DNA of 64,000 bases. Origin: CAWDVK01 sp963805715 (GTDB taxonomy: Bacteria > Actinomycetota > Actinomycetes > Streptosporangiales > Streptosporangiaceae). Positions 26,742-35,217 of the stretch are shown here, piece after piece. How positions within the stretch are numbered: position 1 is the stretch's first letter; every line of letters begins with the position of its first letter. The translations under genes were made by a program, and so were the position numbers. Location: the NCBI GenBank assembly GCA_963805715.1, contig CAWDVK010000019.1, forward strand, positions 1 to 64,000. The letters are read 5' to 3'. The notes below the pieces were generated by a model. That model made no database searches. It was given only the letters and a program-made list of their open reading frames with translations, and was not told where the DNA came from.

Positions 26742-27740
26742 CTATCTTCTCAGGCCGGATTCAGCCTTTCGGTCGGGATTGATCACACCTGGGCGAGAAA
26801 ACATGACATCTGTCCCCTGATGTGCGAAACCAAGTGATTCGTAGAGCCCGATAGCGGGCTCATTGTCCTCGTCCGCATAGAGCATGACCTGCTGGAGCCC
26901 GCGGTCCCGCAGGTGGTGCAGGCCGACCAGGGTGAGCGCGCGGCCCAGGCCCGTGCCGCGCTCGTCAGGGTCCACCCCGACGACGTACACCTCGCCGATG
27001 GCCTCGTGCCCGTGCGGTGCCGCGGCCGTGCGGCCGTGCACCTTCGTCCAGTGAAATCCAGCCAGCCGCCCGTCCCGCTCGGCGAGGAAGAAGCCGGCCG
27101 GGTCAAACCAGGGCTCCCGCTCGCGCAGGTCAAGGTCTGCCCTCGTCCACGCGCCCTGCTCCGGGTGCCGGGCGAACGCCCTCCGGTTCAGCTCGAGCCA
27201 CGCCTCGTCGTCCTGGCCGGGCACGAAAGTCCGCACGGTGATGCCGTCGGGCAGTCGCGGCGGGTCGAGCGGTTCCCGCAAGGAGCGCCGCATCTGGTAG
27301 AGCGCCCTGGTCCGCTCGAACCCTGCCGCGGCGGCCAGCCTGGCCGCACCCGGCAGATCGCCGTGAGCCCACAGCCGCAGCCCCCGGTCGCCCGCGGCGG
27401 CGGCCAGCGCGCGCCCGAGCGCGAGGCCCAGGCCCTGCCGGCGGTAGGCGGGGTGCACGACCATCTCGCCGCTGGGCCCGGCCACCTGGTCGGTGGGATC
27501 GAGGTGCCCGTAGCCGGCCAGCACGTCGCCGAGCCGCAGCAGCACGTTGCGGGCCTGCGGATCGCCCCCGTAGCGCAGGTGCAGCAGCACGTGCTCCGAC
27601 AGCGGGCTGACGCCGTCCTCGTCGGCCGCGTGCCGCACCAGGTCGAGGACCGCCGCGGCGTCGGGCCCGGCCAGCGGGCCGCTGACGCGCACGCTCGGCG
27701 GGCCGGGCCAGGTGGCGGCATCCTGGTCACCTGTCGGCAT
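26742..27740 (-). CDS. mshD: Mycothiol synthase (acetyl-CoA:Cys-GlcN-Ins acetyltransferase)
   Basis: Final step of mycothiol synthesis. 332 residues with two tandem GNAT domains. The first keeps the acetyl-CoA pattern VHPAYRRQGLGLALG. The second, catalytic one has YVVGVDPDERGTGLGRALT and the ending YADEDNEPAIGLYESLGF. Length and domain order match actinobacterial MshD. Its start lies 14 bp inside the 3' end of glnR, so the two genes are co-transcribed. Together with the MshC-like gene at 38.9 kb it marks a mycothiol-producing actinobacterium. Confidence 0.95.
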   Translation of the reverse strand: MPTGDQDAATWPGPPSVRVSGPLAGPDAAAVLDLVRHAADEDGVSPLSEHVLLHLRYGGDPQARNVLLRLGDVLAGYGHLDPTDQVAGPSGEMVVHPAYRRQGLGLALGRALAAAAGDRGLRLWAHGDLPGAARLAAAAGFERTRALYQMRRSLREPLDPPRLPDGITVRTFVPGQDDEAWLELNRRAFARHPEQGAWTRADLDLREREPWFDPAGFFLAERDGRLAGFHWTKVHGRTAAAPHGHEAIGEVYVVGVDPDERGTGLGRALTLVGLHHLRDRGLQQVMLYADEDNEPAIGLYESLGFAHQGTDVMFSRPGVINPDRKAESGLRR

Positions 27741-28593
27741 GGGCTGGCTGAGCTCCCTTCCGGCTCGTGCCAGGGACTTTGCCGCGCTCTCCGCCCGTGG
27801 CCGGCGCGGCCGCCGCGTCGTCAGGCGTGCCGTCTTCCGTACCGTCGTCCGGCGTGCCGTCTGCCTGGCTGTCGCTCAGGCCGCCTCCGTCGCGGCCCTC
27901 GCGCCCGCCGCTGCCCTTGGCCGGGACGAAGCGGTACCCGACGTTGCGGACTGTTCCGATCAGCGACTCGTTCTCCGCGCCGAGCTTGGCCCGCAGCCGC
28001 CGCACATGCACGTCAACGGTGCGGGTGCCGCCGAAGTAGTCATAACCCCACACTTCCTGCAGCAGCTGCGCCCGGGTGAACACCCGGCCGGGATGCTGGA
28101 CCAGGAACTTCAGCAGCTCGAACTCCTTGAACGTCAGATCCATCGCCCGGCCGTGCATCCGGGCCGAGTAGGTGATCTCGTTGATGACCAGGTCGCCCGA
28201 CCTGAGCTTCCCCGATCCCGCGGGCGCCACGCCGGCCGCCCGGCCGAGCGCCAGCCGCAGCCGGGCTTCCACCTCCCCGGGGCCCGCGGTCTGCAGCACC
28301 AGGTCATCGGCGCCCCAGTCCGCGGTGATCGCGGCCCAGCCGCCCTCGGTCACGATGACGATGACCGGCACATCGCGGTCCTGGCCGCGCAGGCCCTGCA
28401 GCAGCCGCTTCGCCTGGACCAGCTCCCGGCGGGCGTCGACCAGGATCGCGTCGGGCACCGGTCCGGCCACGGCCGCGGCCAGGGATGCCTCGGCCACCCG
28501 GACCGTGTGCGGCAGCAGGCTCAGCGACGGAAGAATGTCGGCCGGCTGCTCGGCGGCGCCCGTCAGCAAGAGCACATTGCTCAAGCCCGCCAC
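27727..28593 (-). CDS. glnR: Nitrogen regulator GlnR (OmpR-type response regulator)
   Basis: 288 residues from a GTG start. An atypical receiver domain (VLLLTGAAEQ, VTEGGWAAITADWGADDLVL, AGPGEVEARLRLALGR) without a canonical phosphorylation pocket is followed by a winged helix that is nearly the actinomycete GlnR consensus: LDLTFKEFELLKFL-type, VFTRAQLLQEVWGYDYFGGT, VDVHVRRLRAKLG and LIGTVRNVGYRF. GlnR activates glutamine synthetase and ammonium transport genes under nitrogen limitation. The C-terminal 50 residues are an Asp/Gly/Thr-rich tail with DDGTEDGTPDD repeats. It overlaps mshD and is divergent from the MoaD-like gene. Confidence 0.93.
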   Translation of the reverse strand: MAGLSNVLLLTGAAEQPADILPSLSLLPHTVRVAEASLAAAVAGPVPDAILVDARRELVQAKRLLQGLRGQDRDVPVIVIVTEGGWAAITADWGADDLVLQTAGPGEVEARLRLALGRAAGVAPAGSGKLRSGDLVINEITYSARMHGRAMDLTFKEFELLKFLVQHPGRVFTRAQLLQEVWGYDYFGGTRTVDVHVRRLRAKLGAENESLIGTVRNVGYRFVPAKGSGGREGRDGGGLSDSQADGTPDDGTEDGTPDDAAAAPATGGERGKVPGTSRKGAQPAHADR

Positions 28594-28686
28594 CTCCGGC
28601 CCGCGAGTCCGCGGGAAGATGCGCTAATGACTCCGAAGACCCGGGGTCGTCGTTGTCCTGGGCCGCTATAAGGGAGGATAGCTGAC

Positions 28687-29034
28687 ATGGCTACCGTGAC
28701 CCTCCGCTACTGGGCTGCGGCGAAGGAGGCGGCCGGCGTGGCCGAGGAGCGCATCTGCGCTGAGACGCTGGCTGCCGCCATCCGCGCCGCTGGCCGGCAG
28801 GCGCCGCGGAGCGCTGCCCCTGGCGCGGCCGGACGGCCGGGCCGGGCCGGGCGGGAGCGCTCCGGGCCGCCGCCGGGCGAGGACGCGCCGCGGCAGAGCC
28901 CCCGGCTGCGAGCGGTCCTGGCGCGCTCGTCCTTTCTCGTCGACGGGACCCCGGTGGGGGTGCGGGCGCCGGAAACCGTCCCTCTTCCCGACGGCGCCGT
29001 CATCGAGGTGCTCCCGCCGTTTGCCGGCGGCTAG
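28687..29034 (+). CDS. MoaD/ThiS family sulfur-carrier protein with internal insertion
   Basis: 115 residues. The beta-grasp ends are typical: MATVTLRYWAAAKEAAG at the start and the C-terminal VIEVLPPFAGG, whose Gly-Gly is the site of adenylation and thiocarboxylation. Between about residues 38 and 75 lies a basic Arg/Pro/Gly-rich insertion absent from ordinary MoaD (about 80-90 residues). Expected role: sulfur donor for molybdopterin or another thio-cofactor. The nearby sulfurtransferase group fits, but no moaE lies in the window. Confidence 0.8.
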   Translation: MATVTLRYWAAAKEAAGVAEERICAETLAAAIRAAGRQAPRSAAPGAAGRPGRAGRERSGPPPGEDAPRQSPRLRAVLARSSFLVDGTPVGVRAPETVPLPDGAVIEVLPPFAGG

Positions 29035-29064
29035 CCGGCTGACGCCGAATGCCGGGGCGGCCCG

Positions 29065-29646
29065 GTGAACCGGCGCGGCCCGCGGCCCGTTGTTACCACT
29101 GTGGCAGGCGCGGGAAGTGGCAGCACCAGGGACGCTCGCGGCCCGGTGTCCGACGAGGCGCTGATCCGTGCGCTCTATGCCGATCACGCCGGGCCGCTGC
29201 TCCGGTACGTCCTGCACCTGATGAACGGGGACCGGCAGCGAGCCGAGGACATCGTGCAGGAGACGCTGCTGCGGGCCTGGCTGCATCCCGAGGCCATCGC
29301 CGACCGCCCGGCGAGGCCCTGGCTGTTCGCGGTGGCCAGGAACCTCGCCTTCGACGCGCATCGGGCCAGGAAGGCGCGGCCGCACGAGGTGGCCGACAGC
29401 GCCCTCGAGCTGCTGCCGGGCGCAGACGAGACCGACCGAGTGCTGGAGTCCTGGGCGGTGGGGGATGCTCTGGCCTCGCTCCGGCCAGACCATCGCTGCG
29501 TCCTGCTGGAGACGTACTACCGGGGGAAGTCGGTGGCCGAGGCGGCAGCTACGCTCGGCATTCCCGCCGGGACCGTGAAATCGCGGACTTTCTACGCGCT
29601 GCGCGCGCTCAAGCTGGCACTGGAAGAACGGGGGCTCGCGCTATGA
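29065..29646 (+). CDS. ECF-family RNA polymerase sigma factor (SigL-like)
   Basis: 193 residues from a GTG. Region 2 reads LYADHAGPLLRYVLHLMNGD, EDIVQETLLRAW and ARPWLFAVARNLAFDAHR. Region 4 reads RPDHRCVLLETYYRGKSVAE and ATLGIPAGTVKSRTFYALRAL. Sequence and the coupled anti-sigma gene resemble the mycobacterial SigL-RslA pair. It directs transcription of a small, possibly self-regulated, regulon. An ATGA overlap couples it to the anti-sigma gene. The first 25 residues are poorly conserved, so the exact start is less sure. Confidence 0.9.
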   Translation: MNRRGPRPVVTTVAGAGSGSTRDARGPVSDEALIRALYADHAGPLLRYVLHLMNGDRQRAEDIVQETLLRAWLHPEAIADRPARPWLFAVARNLAFDAHRARKARPHEVADSALELLPGADETDRVLESWAVGDALASLRPDHRCVLLETYYRGKSVAEAAATLGIPAGTVKSRTFYALRALKLALEERGLAL

Positions 29647-30338
29647 GCGACCCGTCATGCCGTGAGATCCGGCACCTGCTCGGCGTCTACGTCGTCGGCG
29701 CGATCGACCCGGCGGACCGGGCAGTCGTCGACCGGCACCTGGACCGGTGCGCTGACTGCCGGGAGGAACTGGCCGGGCTGGCGGCCCTGCCGGCCCTGCT
29801 GGGCCGGGTGCCGCTAGCTGATGCCGAGCGGCTGACGCTGGCCGGCGACTCGCAGGCCGAAGACGCGCTGCCGTCAGCGGAGCTGCTGCCGTCCCTGCTG
29901 CGCCGGGCGGCAGCCCGGCGCAAGATCAGCAGGTGGCGCGCGATAGCCGCGGCCGCGGCCGCGGCCGTCGTGCTGGCCGGCGGCGGGGCCGCGGTGGCCA
30001 CGGCGGTCCAGTCGCACGGGCGGCCCTCGTCGGCCGTCCAGCAGGACACGGTCCGCGGCAGCAACGCGGCCACTCATGTCAGCGCGGTCGTCGCCTACTC
30101 GCCGACCGGCTGGGGGACCGCGATGCAGGTCCGGGTCGCCGGCGTGCCGACGGGTACGACCTGCAGGTTCTGGGTCGTGACGAGCGCCGGGCAGCGCCTG
30201 CTGGCCGGGACCTGGACGAGCACTGGCAGCTATGCCGGGACCTGGTACCCGGCAACGTCGCAGCTGGCACCCGGCAGCGTCCGCAGTTTCCAGCTCACCG
30301 CGCACGGGCAGGCGCTGCTGACTATTCCGGCTAGCTGA
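29643..30338 (+). CDS. Zinc-finger anti-sigma factor
   Basis: 231 residues, membrane-bound partner of the upstream sigma factor. The N-terminal zf-HC2/ZAS domain has HLDRCADC (HxxxCxxC) preceded by the helix IRHLLGVYVVGAID. A single transmembrane helix (about 98-118) leads to a C-terminal extracytoplasmic domain of about 110 residues. The zinc cysteines suggest redox release of the sigma factor, as in RslA, but this is inference. The start ATG overlaps the sigma stop; the frame open upstream is a shadow. Confidence 0.9.
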   Translation: MSDPSCREIRHLLGVYVVGAIDPADRAVVDRHLDRCADCREELAGLAALPALLGRVPLADAERLTLAGDSQAEDALPSAELLPSLLRRAAARRKISRWRAIAAAAAAAVVLAGGGAAVATAVQSHGRPSSAVQQDTVRGSNAATHVSAVVAYSPTGWGTAMQVRVAGVPTGTTCRFWVVTSAGQRLLAGTWTSTGSYAGTWYPATSQLAPGSVRSFQLTAHGQALLTIPAS

Positions 30339-30377
30339 ACCGGGAATGCCGCGGCGCGGCCTGATGCTGCACTGCAT

Positions 30378-30896
30378 GTGACACCTGGCCTGATTACCTG
30401 CCTGGTCGCGCTGGCCGCCGCGGCCGGGATCGGGGCGATCTGGCGTAGCCGCAACGGGACGATGCGCGCGCCGAGACCGTCCACGGCCGCCCGCGGCGAC
30501 GGCGGGGCCGCGACCGGTCAGCCTGGCCAGCGGAAGCCCGCGGCAGCGCGCAGGCTGACCAGCGCCGATATCGGCCAGCCGCTGGGCGCTCGCGCGACCC
30601 TGCTGCAGTTCTCCTCGGCCTTCTGCGCCCCGTGCCGTGCCACCAGGCGGATCCTGGCTGATGTGGCCGACATGACTGAGGGCGTCACGCATATCGAAAT
30701 CGATGCCGAGTCGCGGCTGGACCTGGTCCGGGACCTGGGCGTCCTGCGCACCCCGACAGTCTTCGTGCTGGGGCCGGGCGGCGAGATAGCCCGGCGGGCG
30801 AGCGGGCAGCCGCGAAGGCCGGACGTGATCGCGGCGCTCGGGACGGCTATCCTGAAACCTGATGATTCCTATACATCAGGTCGGGAAAGCGGATAG
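30378..30896 (+). CDS. Membrane-anchored thioredoxin-like protein
   Basis: 172 residues from a GTG start. One N-terminal hydrophobic segment (about 5-22) should anchor it in the membrane. A disordered linker leads to a thioredoxin fold with FCAPCR (Cys83, Cys86), then THIEIDAESRLDLVRDLGVL and the cis-proline in RTPTVFVLG. It probably reduces or exchanges disulfides near the membrane. The same gene order (thioredoxin, DUF4395, sulfurtransferase, DUF1416) recurs in actinobacteria, so a link to sulfur transfer is likely. Confidence 0.85.
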   Translation: MTPGLITCLVALAAAAGIGAIWRSRNGTMRAPRPSTAARGDGGAATGQPGQRKPAAARRLTSADIGQPLGARATLLQFSSAFCAPCRATRRILADVADMTEGVTHIEIDAESRLDLVRDLGVLRTPTVFVLGPGGEIARRASGQPRRPDVIAALGTAILKPDDSYTSGRESG

Positions 30897-30939
30897 TGAC
30901 AGTGGGCCCGGTCACGCATACCATCGGCTACATGCCCGG

Positions 30940-31170
30940 GTGGACTTGCCGTATCCGGCAGACCGATCGTGCGCGGCTGCCGCGTACCGCCCTGACCAGG
31001 CGGCGTGCAGTGGACTTCTGCCGCGTCTCGACCGCCATCTGTTGGCCTGCACCGCCTGTGTGAGCGCTGTCAGCCACGCTGCGCCCGGGCCTGCGCCGGA
31101 CCGGGCACGCCCGCGCGGCCCGAAGATGCCTGGCAGCGGCAGCCGCCCGGCCGGCCGGCTCCCGCACTGA
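30940..31170 (+). CDS. Possible small cysteine-rich protein
   Basis: A 76-codon frame from a GTG, filling the otherwise empty space between the thioredoxin and DUF4395 genes. It contains RSCAAAAY, AACSGLLPRL and DRHLLACTACVSAVSH. HLLACTAC has the HxxxCxxC spacing of zinc-binding anti-sigma motifs. Third-position GC is high throughout, as in a real gene, and the tail is Pro/Arg-rich. No clear ribosome-binding site precedes the start. A genuine small zinc or redox protein is possible; a chance frame is not excluded. Confidence 0.35.
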   Translation: MDLPYPADRSCAAAAYRPDQAACSGLLPRLDRHLLACTACVSAVSHAAPGPAPDRARPRGPKMPGSGSRPAGRLPH

Positions 31171-31234
31171 GCAGCTCCAGCCAGCAGCATCAGGCCATCA
31201 GGTCTGCGTCGGCAGAACCGGAGGGATACCACAG

Positions 31235-31675
31235 ATGGAGATCGATCCGAGGGGACCGCGCTTCGGCGCGCTGATCACCATGGTCGTCTTCGCGGTCGTG
31301 CTGATCCTCAGCAGCGGCTGGCTGCTGGCCGTGCAGGCGCTGGTGTTCGCCTGCGGCACGCTCTTCGGGATGCGGTACTCGCCGTACGGACTGCTGTACA
31401 GGTGGCTGGTCCGGCCGCATCTGGGCCCGCCGCGGGAGCTAGAGCCCGCGGCACCGCCGCGTTTCGCCCAGGGACTCGGGCTGGTGATCAGCATCATCGG
31501 CGTTATCGGCTACGCGGCGCACCTGCAGCCGCTGGGCATGGCCGCGGCTGCTGCCGGGCTCGCGGCGGCCTTCCTGAACGGCATCTTCGGCTTGTGCCTG
31601 GGCTGTGAGATGTACCTGCTCATCCGACGTATCTGGCCGGCCCGGCAGCCGCTGGCCGCCGACGCCAATAAGTAA
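31235..31675 (+). CDS. DUF4395 family membrane protein
   Basis: 146 residues with four hydrophobic segments (about 10-30, 33-50, 80-100, 102-125). The DPRGPRFGALIT start and GLCLGCEMYLLIRR are typical of DUF4395, including a CxxC that may carry sulfur or exchange disulfides. It lies just upstream of the sulfurtransferase gene, its usual partner. A membrane role in sulfur or thiol handling is inferred from that constant linkage. Confidence 0.85.
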   Translation: MEIDPRGPRFGALITMVVFAVVLILSSGWLLAVQALVFACGTLFGMRYSPYGLLYRWLVRPHLGPPRELEPAAPPRFAQGLGLVISIIGVIGYAAHLQPLGMAAAAAGLAAAFLNGIFGLCLGCEMYLLIRRIWPARQPLAADANK

Positions 31676-31703
31676 GCCAATAAGCAAGCAAGGAGGTTTC
31701 GTT

Positions 31704-32543
31704 ATGAGCCGTTCCGACGTCCTCGTGGACGCCGACTGGGTGGAGGCCCACGGGGAGGACCCCGGCGTGGTGCTCGTCGAGGTGGACGAGGACACCAGCG
31801 CCTATGACACGGGCCATATCCAGGGTGCGGTCAAGATCGACTGGAAGAAGGACCTGCAGGACCCGGTACGCCGTGACTTCGTCGACAGGGCGGGCTTCGA
31901 GGCGCTGCTGTCGGAGCGCGGGATCAGCAACGACGACACGGTCATCCTGTACGGCGGTAACAACAACTGGTTCGCGGCGTACGCGTACTGGTACTTCAGG
32001 CTCTACGGTCACCAGGACGTCAAGCTGCTGGACGGCGGCCGCAAGCGCTGGGAGCTGGACTCGCGCAAGCTGGTCACCGAGGTGCCGCAGCGGCCCGGGA
32101 CGAGCTACACCGCCCGCGAGCAGGACTCCTCGATCCGCGCGTTCCGGGACGAGGTCGTGGCGGCCATCGGCCAGCAGAACCTGGTCGACGTGCGCTCGCC
32201 GGACGAGTTCGCCGGCCGGCTGCTCGCGCCGGCGCACCTGCCGCAGGAGCAGGCGCAGCGCGGCGGGCACATCCCGACCGCGCGGAACATCCCCTGGTCC
32301 AAGGCGGCCGAGGAAGACGGCACGTTCAAGTCCGATGACGCGCTCCGCGCGCTGTACGGCGACGCGGGCGTGGACTTCGGCACCGACACGATCGCGTACT
32401 GCCGGATCGGCGAGCGGTCGGCGCACACCTGGTTCGTCCTGCACGAGCTGCTGGGCCAGCCGAACGTGAAGAACTACGACGGCTCGTGGACCGAGTACGG
32501 CTCCCTGGTCGGCGTCCCCATCGAGATCGGGGATGGCGCATGA
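31704..32543 (+). CDS. Thiosulfate sulfurtransferase (tandem rhodanese, CysA/SseA type)
   Basis: 279 residues with two rhodanese domains. The N-terminal one is inactive (no loop cysteine) and keeps AYDTGHIQGAVKIDW and YGGNNNWFAAYAYWYF. The C-terminal one has LVDVRSPDEFAG, GHIPTARNIPW and the active-site loop AYCRIGERSAHTWF with the catalytic cysteine. It transfers sulfane sulfur from thiosulfate to cyanide or thiol acceptors. A strong AAGGAGG (31690-31696) precedes the ATG at 31704, which decides the start. An ATGA overlap couples it to the DUF1416 gene. Confidence 0.93.
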   Translation: MSRSDVLVDADWVEAHGEDPGVVLVEVDEDTSAYDTGHIQGAVKIDWKKDLQDPVRRDFVDRAGFEALLSERGISNDDTVILYGGNNNWFAAYAYWYFRLYGHQDVKLLDGGRKRWELDSRKLVTEVPQRPGTSYTAREQDSSIRAFRDEVVAAIGQQNLVDVRSPDEFAGRLLAPAHLPQEQAQRGGHIPTARNIPWSKAAEEDGTFKSDDALRALYGDAGVDFGTDTIAYCRIGERSAHTWFVLHELLGQPNVKNYDGSWTEYGSLVGVPIEIGDGA

Positions 32544-32842
32544 GCGACGACGGCTGCGGCGCGCCGCGCGGCGGCGTGACGGTCTCCGAGGCGGGCAGCC
32601 AGGCCGTGGTGCAAGGGCGTGTTACCCAGAACGGCACGGCGGTGCCGGTCGGGTACGCGCGGCTGCTCAACTCCGATGGTGAATTCGTGGCCGAGGTCCC
32701 GCTCGGCGAGGATGGCGGCTTCCGGTTCTTCGCGGCGCCCGGTAACTGGACGCTGCGGGTGCTCGCGCCGGGCGATCTGCGCGCTGAGCGCGCCGTCGTG
32801 GCCTCCACCGGCAAGGTTGCCGAGATCGACGTAGCAGTCTGA
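32540..32842 (+). CDS. sseC: DUF1416 protein (SseC-like)
   Basis: 100 residues. CGAPRGGVTV, VQGRVTQNGTAVPVGYARLL and GNWTLRVLAPGDLRAERAV identify the DUF1416/SseC family, always found after the actinobacterial CysA-type sulfurtransferase. It resembles a carboxypeptidase-regulatory (transthyretin-like) beta-sandwich. The start ATG overlaps the sulfurtransferase stop. Function unknown; a helper in sulfur transfer is the common inference. A strong terminator follows 28 bp after its stop. Confidence 0.9.
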   Translation: MSDDGCGAPRGGVTVSEAGSQAVVQGRVTQNGTAVPVGYARLLNSDGEFVAEVPLGEDGGFRFFAAPGNWTLRVLAPGDLRAERAVVASTGKVAEIDVAV

Positions 32843-32870
32843 CGCCGGGCTGCCAGCTTTATCCGGACCT

Positions 32871-32904
32871 GGGCGGCTTTCCGCATATATGCGGAAAGCC
32901 GCCC
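32871..32904. terminator. Perfect 34-bp palindrome, likely transcription terminator
   Basis: GGGCGGCTTTCCGCATA is followed immediately by its exact reverse complement, giving a 15-bp stem with a TATA loop. It lies between the DUF1416 stop and the pst operon. There is no U-tract, as is common for actinobacterial hairpin terminators. It closes the sulfur-transfer operon. Confidence 0.8.
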
Positions 32905-32973
32905 GCGGTCGTTTCGCGGGTCCTTCCTGGCCAGGTCGCCGCCCAAACAGCATTTCCCTATTTGACCCCGTGC

Positions 32974-33014
32974 CTTCACCTTCAGATACACCTTCCGTTC
33001 ATCTGCTCTTTACC
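32974..33014 (+). promoter_or_regulatory. PHO-box-like direct repeats upstream of pstB
   Basis: CTTCACC (32974), ATACACC (32986), GTTCATC (32997) and CTTTACC (33008) are spaced 12, 11 and 11 bases. The PhoP box of Streptomyces is built of GTTCACC-like units every 11 bases. The site is about 80 bp before pstB, where phosphate control is expected. Match quality is fair, not perfect. Confidence 0.6.
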
Positions 33015-33092
33015 TGGACCCCTTAGACAGGTGGCAGTGGTTGCAGAGCGAACCGCGCAATGGTCCGAGCGCAGCAAGGGTGAGGCGAAAGA

Positions 33093-33953
33093 ATGTCGAT
33101 CGAGGCGGATCCCGCCGGTACCGGGGCAGGGGCGAAGTCCGTGGTAACGGCGACGAGCACGAACGGGACCAGCACGGCGGCACCGGGTTCGCCGGATGGC
33201 ACGGTGGCGCTGAGCGCCGTGGACCTGACTCTGAGCTTCGGGACACGGGCCATCTTGTCGAATATTTCCGTTGATGTGCACCGCGGCGCGGTGACCGCGC
33301 TGATCGGCCCTACCGGCTCGGGCAAGACGACGCTGCTGCGCACGTTCAACCGGATGAATGACAAGGTGACGGGGTACCGGCACGACGGCGACGTACTGCT
33401 CGACGGGCGCAGCATCTTCGGCGCCCACGTCCAGCTGATGTCGCTGCGGCGCCGGGTGGGCATGCTGTTCCAGCGGCCGAACCCGTTCCCGATGTCGATC
33501 CTGGACAACGTCACCGCGGGCGCGCGGGCGCACAAGATGGCCAGCAAGTCCGGGCTGAAGGAGATCGCGGAGCACCGGCTCACCGAAGTCGGGCTGTGGC
33601 ATGCGGTGAAGGACCGGCTGAAGGACTCGCCGTTCCGGCTCTCCGGCGGCCAGCAGCAGTTGCTCTGCCTGGCCCGCGCGCTGGCGATCAGCCCGGAGGT
33701 ACTGCTCCTCGACGAGCCAACGTCATCCCTGGACCCGGTCGCGACCGAGTCCATCGAGAAGCTGGTCCGCACACTGATCCCGGACCTGACCGTCATCATC
33801 GTCACGCACAACCTGGCCCAGGCCAGCCGGATCGCGGACCGGACCATCTTCCTCAACGCCGGGCGGATGGTCGAGCACGGTGATACCCGGCAGCTATTCG
33901 ATCACCCGGCCCAGGAAGAAACCGCTCGCTACGTCGGCGGCCACTTCGGCTGA
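33093..33953 (+). CDS. pstB: Phosphate ABC transporter ATP-binding protein
   Basis: 286 residues. Walker A GPTGSGKTT, Q-loop FQRPNPFPMSI, signature LSGGQQQ, Walker B LLLDEPTSSLDP and the switch histidine VTHN are all intact. The FQRPNPFP stretch is diagnostic for PstB. It has an extra Thr/Ala/Gly-rich N-terminus of about 40 residues. It energises high-affinity phosphate uptake with PstSCA. Unusually, it is the first gene of the operon, before pstS, whereas most pst operons place pstB after pstA. Confidence 0.94.
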   Translation: MSIEADPAGTGAGAKSVVTATSTNGTSTAAPGSPDGTVALSAVDLTLSFGTRAILSNISVDVHRGAVTALIGPTGSGKTTLLRTFNRMNDKVTGYRHDGDVLLDGRSIFGAHVQLMSLRRRVGMLFQRPNPFPMSILDNVTAGARAHKMASKSGLKEIAEHRLTEVGLWHAVKDRLKDSPFRLSGGQQQLLCLARALAISPEVLLLDEPTSSLDPVATESIEKLVRTLIPDLTVIIVTHNLAQASRIADRTIFLNAGRMVEHGDTRQLFDHPAQEETARYVGGHFG

Positions 33954-34098
33954 CCCAGACCACCCGCGCGGGAGACTCCTTGCCTGCGCGGGCGCAGGAA
34001 CCGCGCGCAAGCGCGGCACTTAACTCATCGCGCGCGCCCGCGCGCGAACCGGATTCTGCGCGCTGAAACGCACAGGAAAAACAAAGGAGTATGTCCCG

Positions 34099-35213
34099 GT
34101 GGCCAAGAGAATTCGCCTGGTCTGCACGGCGGCCGCCATGGTTCCGCTAACTGTGCTCGCTGCGGCCTGTGGCAGCTCAAGTAGTTCCTCCTCGTCGTCT
34201 TCGCCGAAGGCGACGTCTCGTCCTCGTCCGCCGCCTCGTCCGCCGCCGCGCTCACCGAGACCGGCAGCACGCTGATGTTCCCGCTGTTCGGCGCGTGGGC
34301 GACCGGGTACAAGTCGGTCGCGCCGAAGGTCACTATCACCACGGCGGGCACCGGCTCGGGAACCGGCATCGCGGATGCCGCCACGGGCACGGTGACGATA
34401 GGTGCCTCTGATGCCTACCTGTCCAGTGCCGACATGACCCAGTACCCGGGGCTGCTGAACATCCCGACGACCGTGGCGGCGGTCATGATCAACTATAACG
34501 TCAGCGGGGTCAAGTCGCTGAAACTGAACGGCACCGTGCTCGCCGAGATCTACTCGGGGAAGATCACGACCTGGAACGACCCGGCCATCGCCGCCCTGAA
34601 CCCCGGCGTGACGCTGCCGGCCGAGAAGATTATCGCGCTGCACCGCGCGGACAGCTCGGGCAGCACCTTCCTGTTCACCTCCTACATGAACTCCCAGGAC
34701 CCCAGCCTGTGGCCAGCGACCAACGTCAACACCACGGTGAGCTGGCCGACCAAGGCCGACTCGCTGGCCGAGACTGGCAGCGGCGGGATGGTGACGGGCT
34801 GCGGAGCCAACAAGGGCTGCATCGCGTATATCGGGATCAGCTACCTGTCCAAGACCAGCGCGGCTGGCCTGGGCGAGGCATCGCTGGAGAACAAGGCAGA
34901 CAAGTACACCCAGCCGACCTCGTCGACCATTGGCGCCGCGCTGGCCAGCTTCGCCCCCGCGACCCCGGCATCGGGGTCGCAGTCGCTGATCGACACCTCG
35001 GCGGCCGGCGGCTACCCGATCATCAACTATGAGTACGTGATCGTGAAGAAGTCCCAGCCGAGCGCGAATACCGCGACCGCGCTGAAGGCGTTCCTGGACT
35101 GGGCCGTCACGTCGGGCTCCAGCTCGACATACCTGGGGCCGGTCGGCTTCCAGCCGCTGCCGTCGAGCGTGGTGACAACGGCCAAGACCCTGATCAGCTC
35201 GATCAGCGGCTGA
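34099..35213 (+). CDS. pstS: Phosphate-binding lipoprotein (frameshifted near the N-terminus)
   Basis: Extracytoplasmic phosphate receptor of the Pst transporter. The GTG at 34099 follows ACAAAGGAG and begins a lipoprotein signal: VAKRIRLVCTAAAMVP, LTVLAAACGSSSS, with the lipidated cysteine after LAAA. After about 34200 this frame turns Arg/Pro-rich. The frame one base back continues SSAASSAAALTETGSTLMFP and then a complete PstS domain (TGSGTGIADA, GASDAYLS, RADSSGSTFLFTSYM). One base appears lost inside the serine-rich linker. As it stands, the receptor would lack its signal peptide. A GC-rich hairpin lies in the 145-bp spacer after pstB. Confidence 0.85.
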
Positions 35214-35217
35214 GTTC

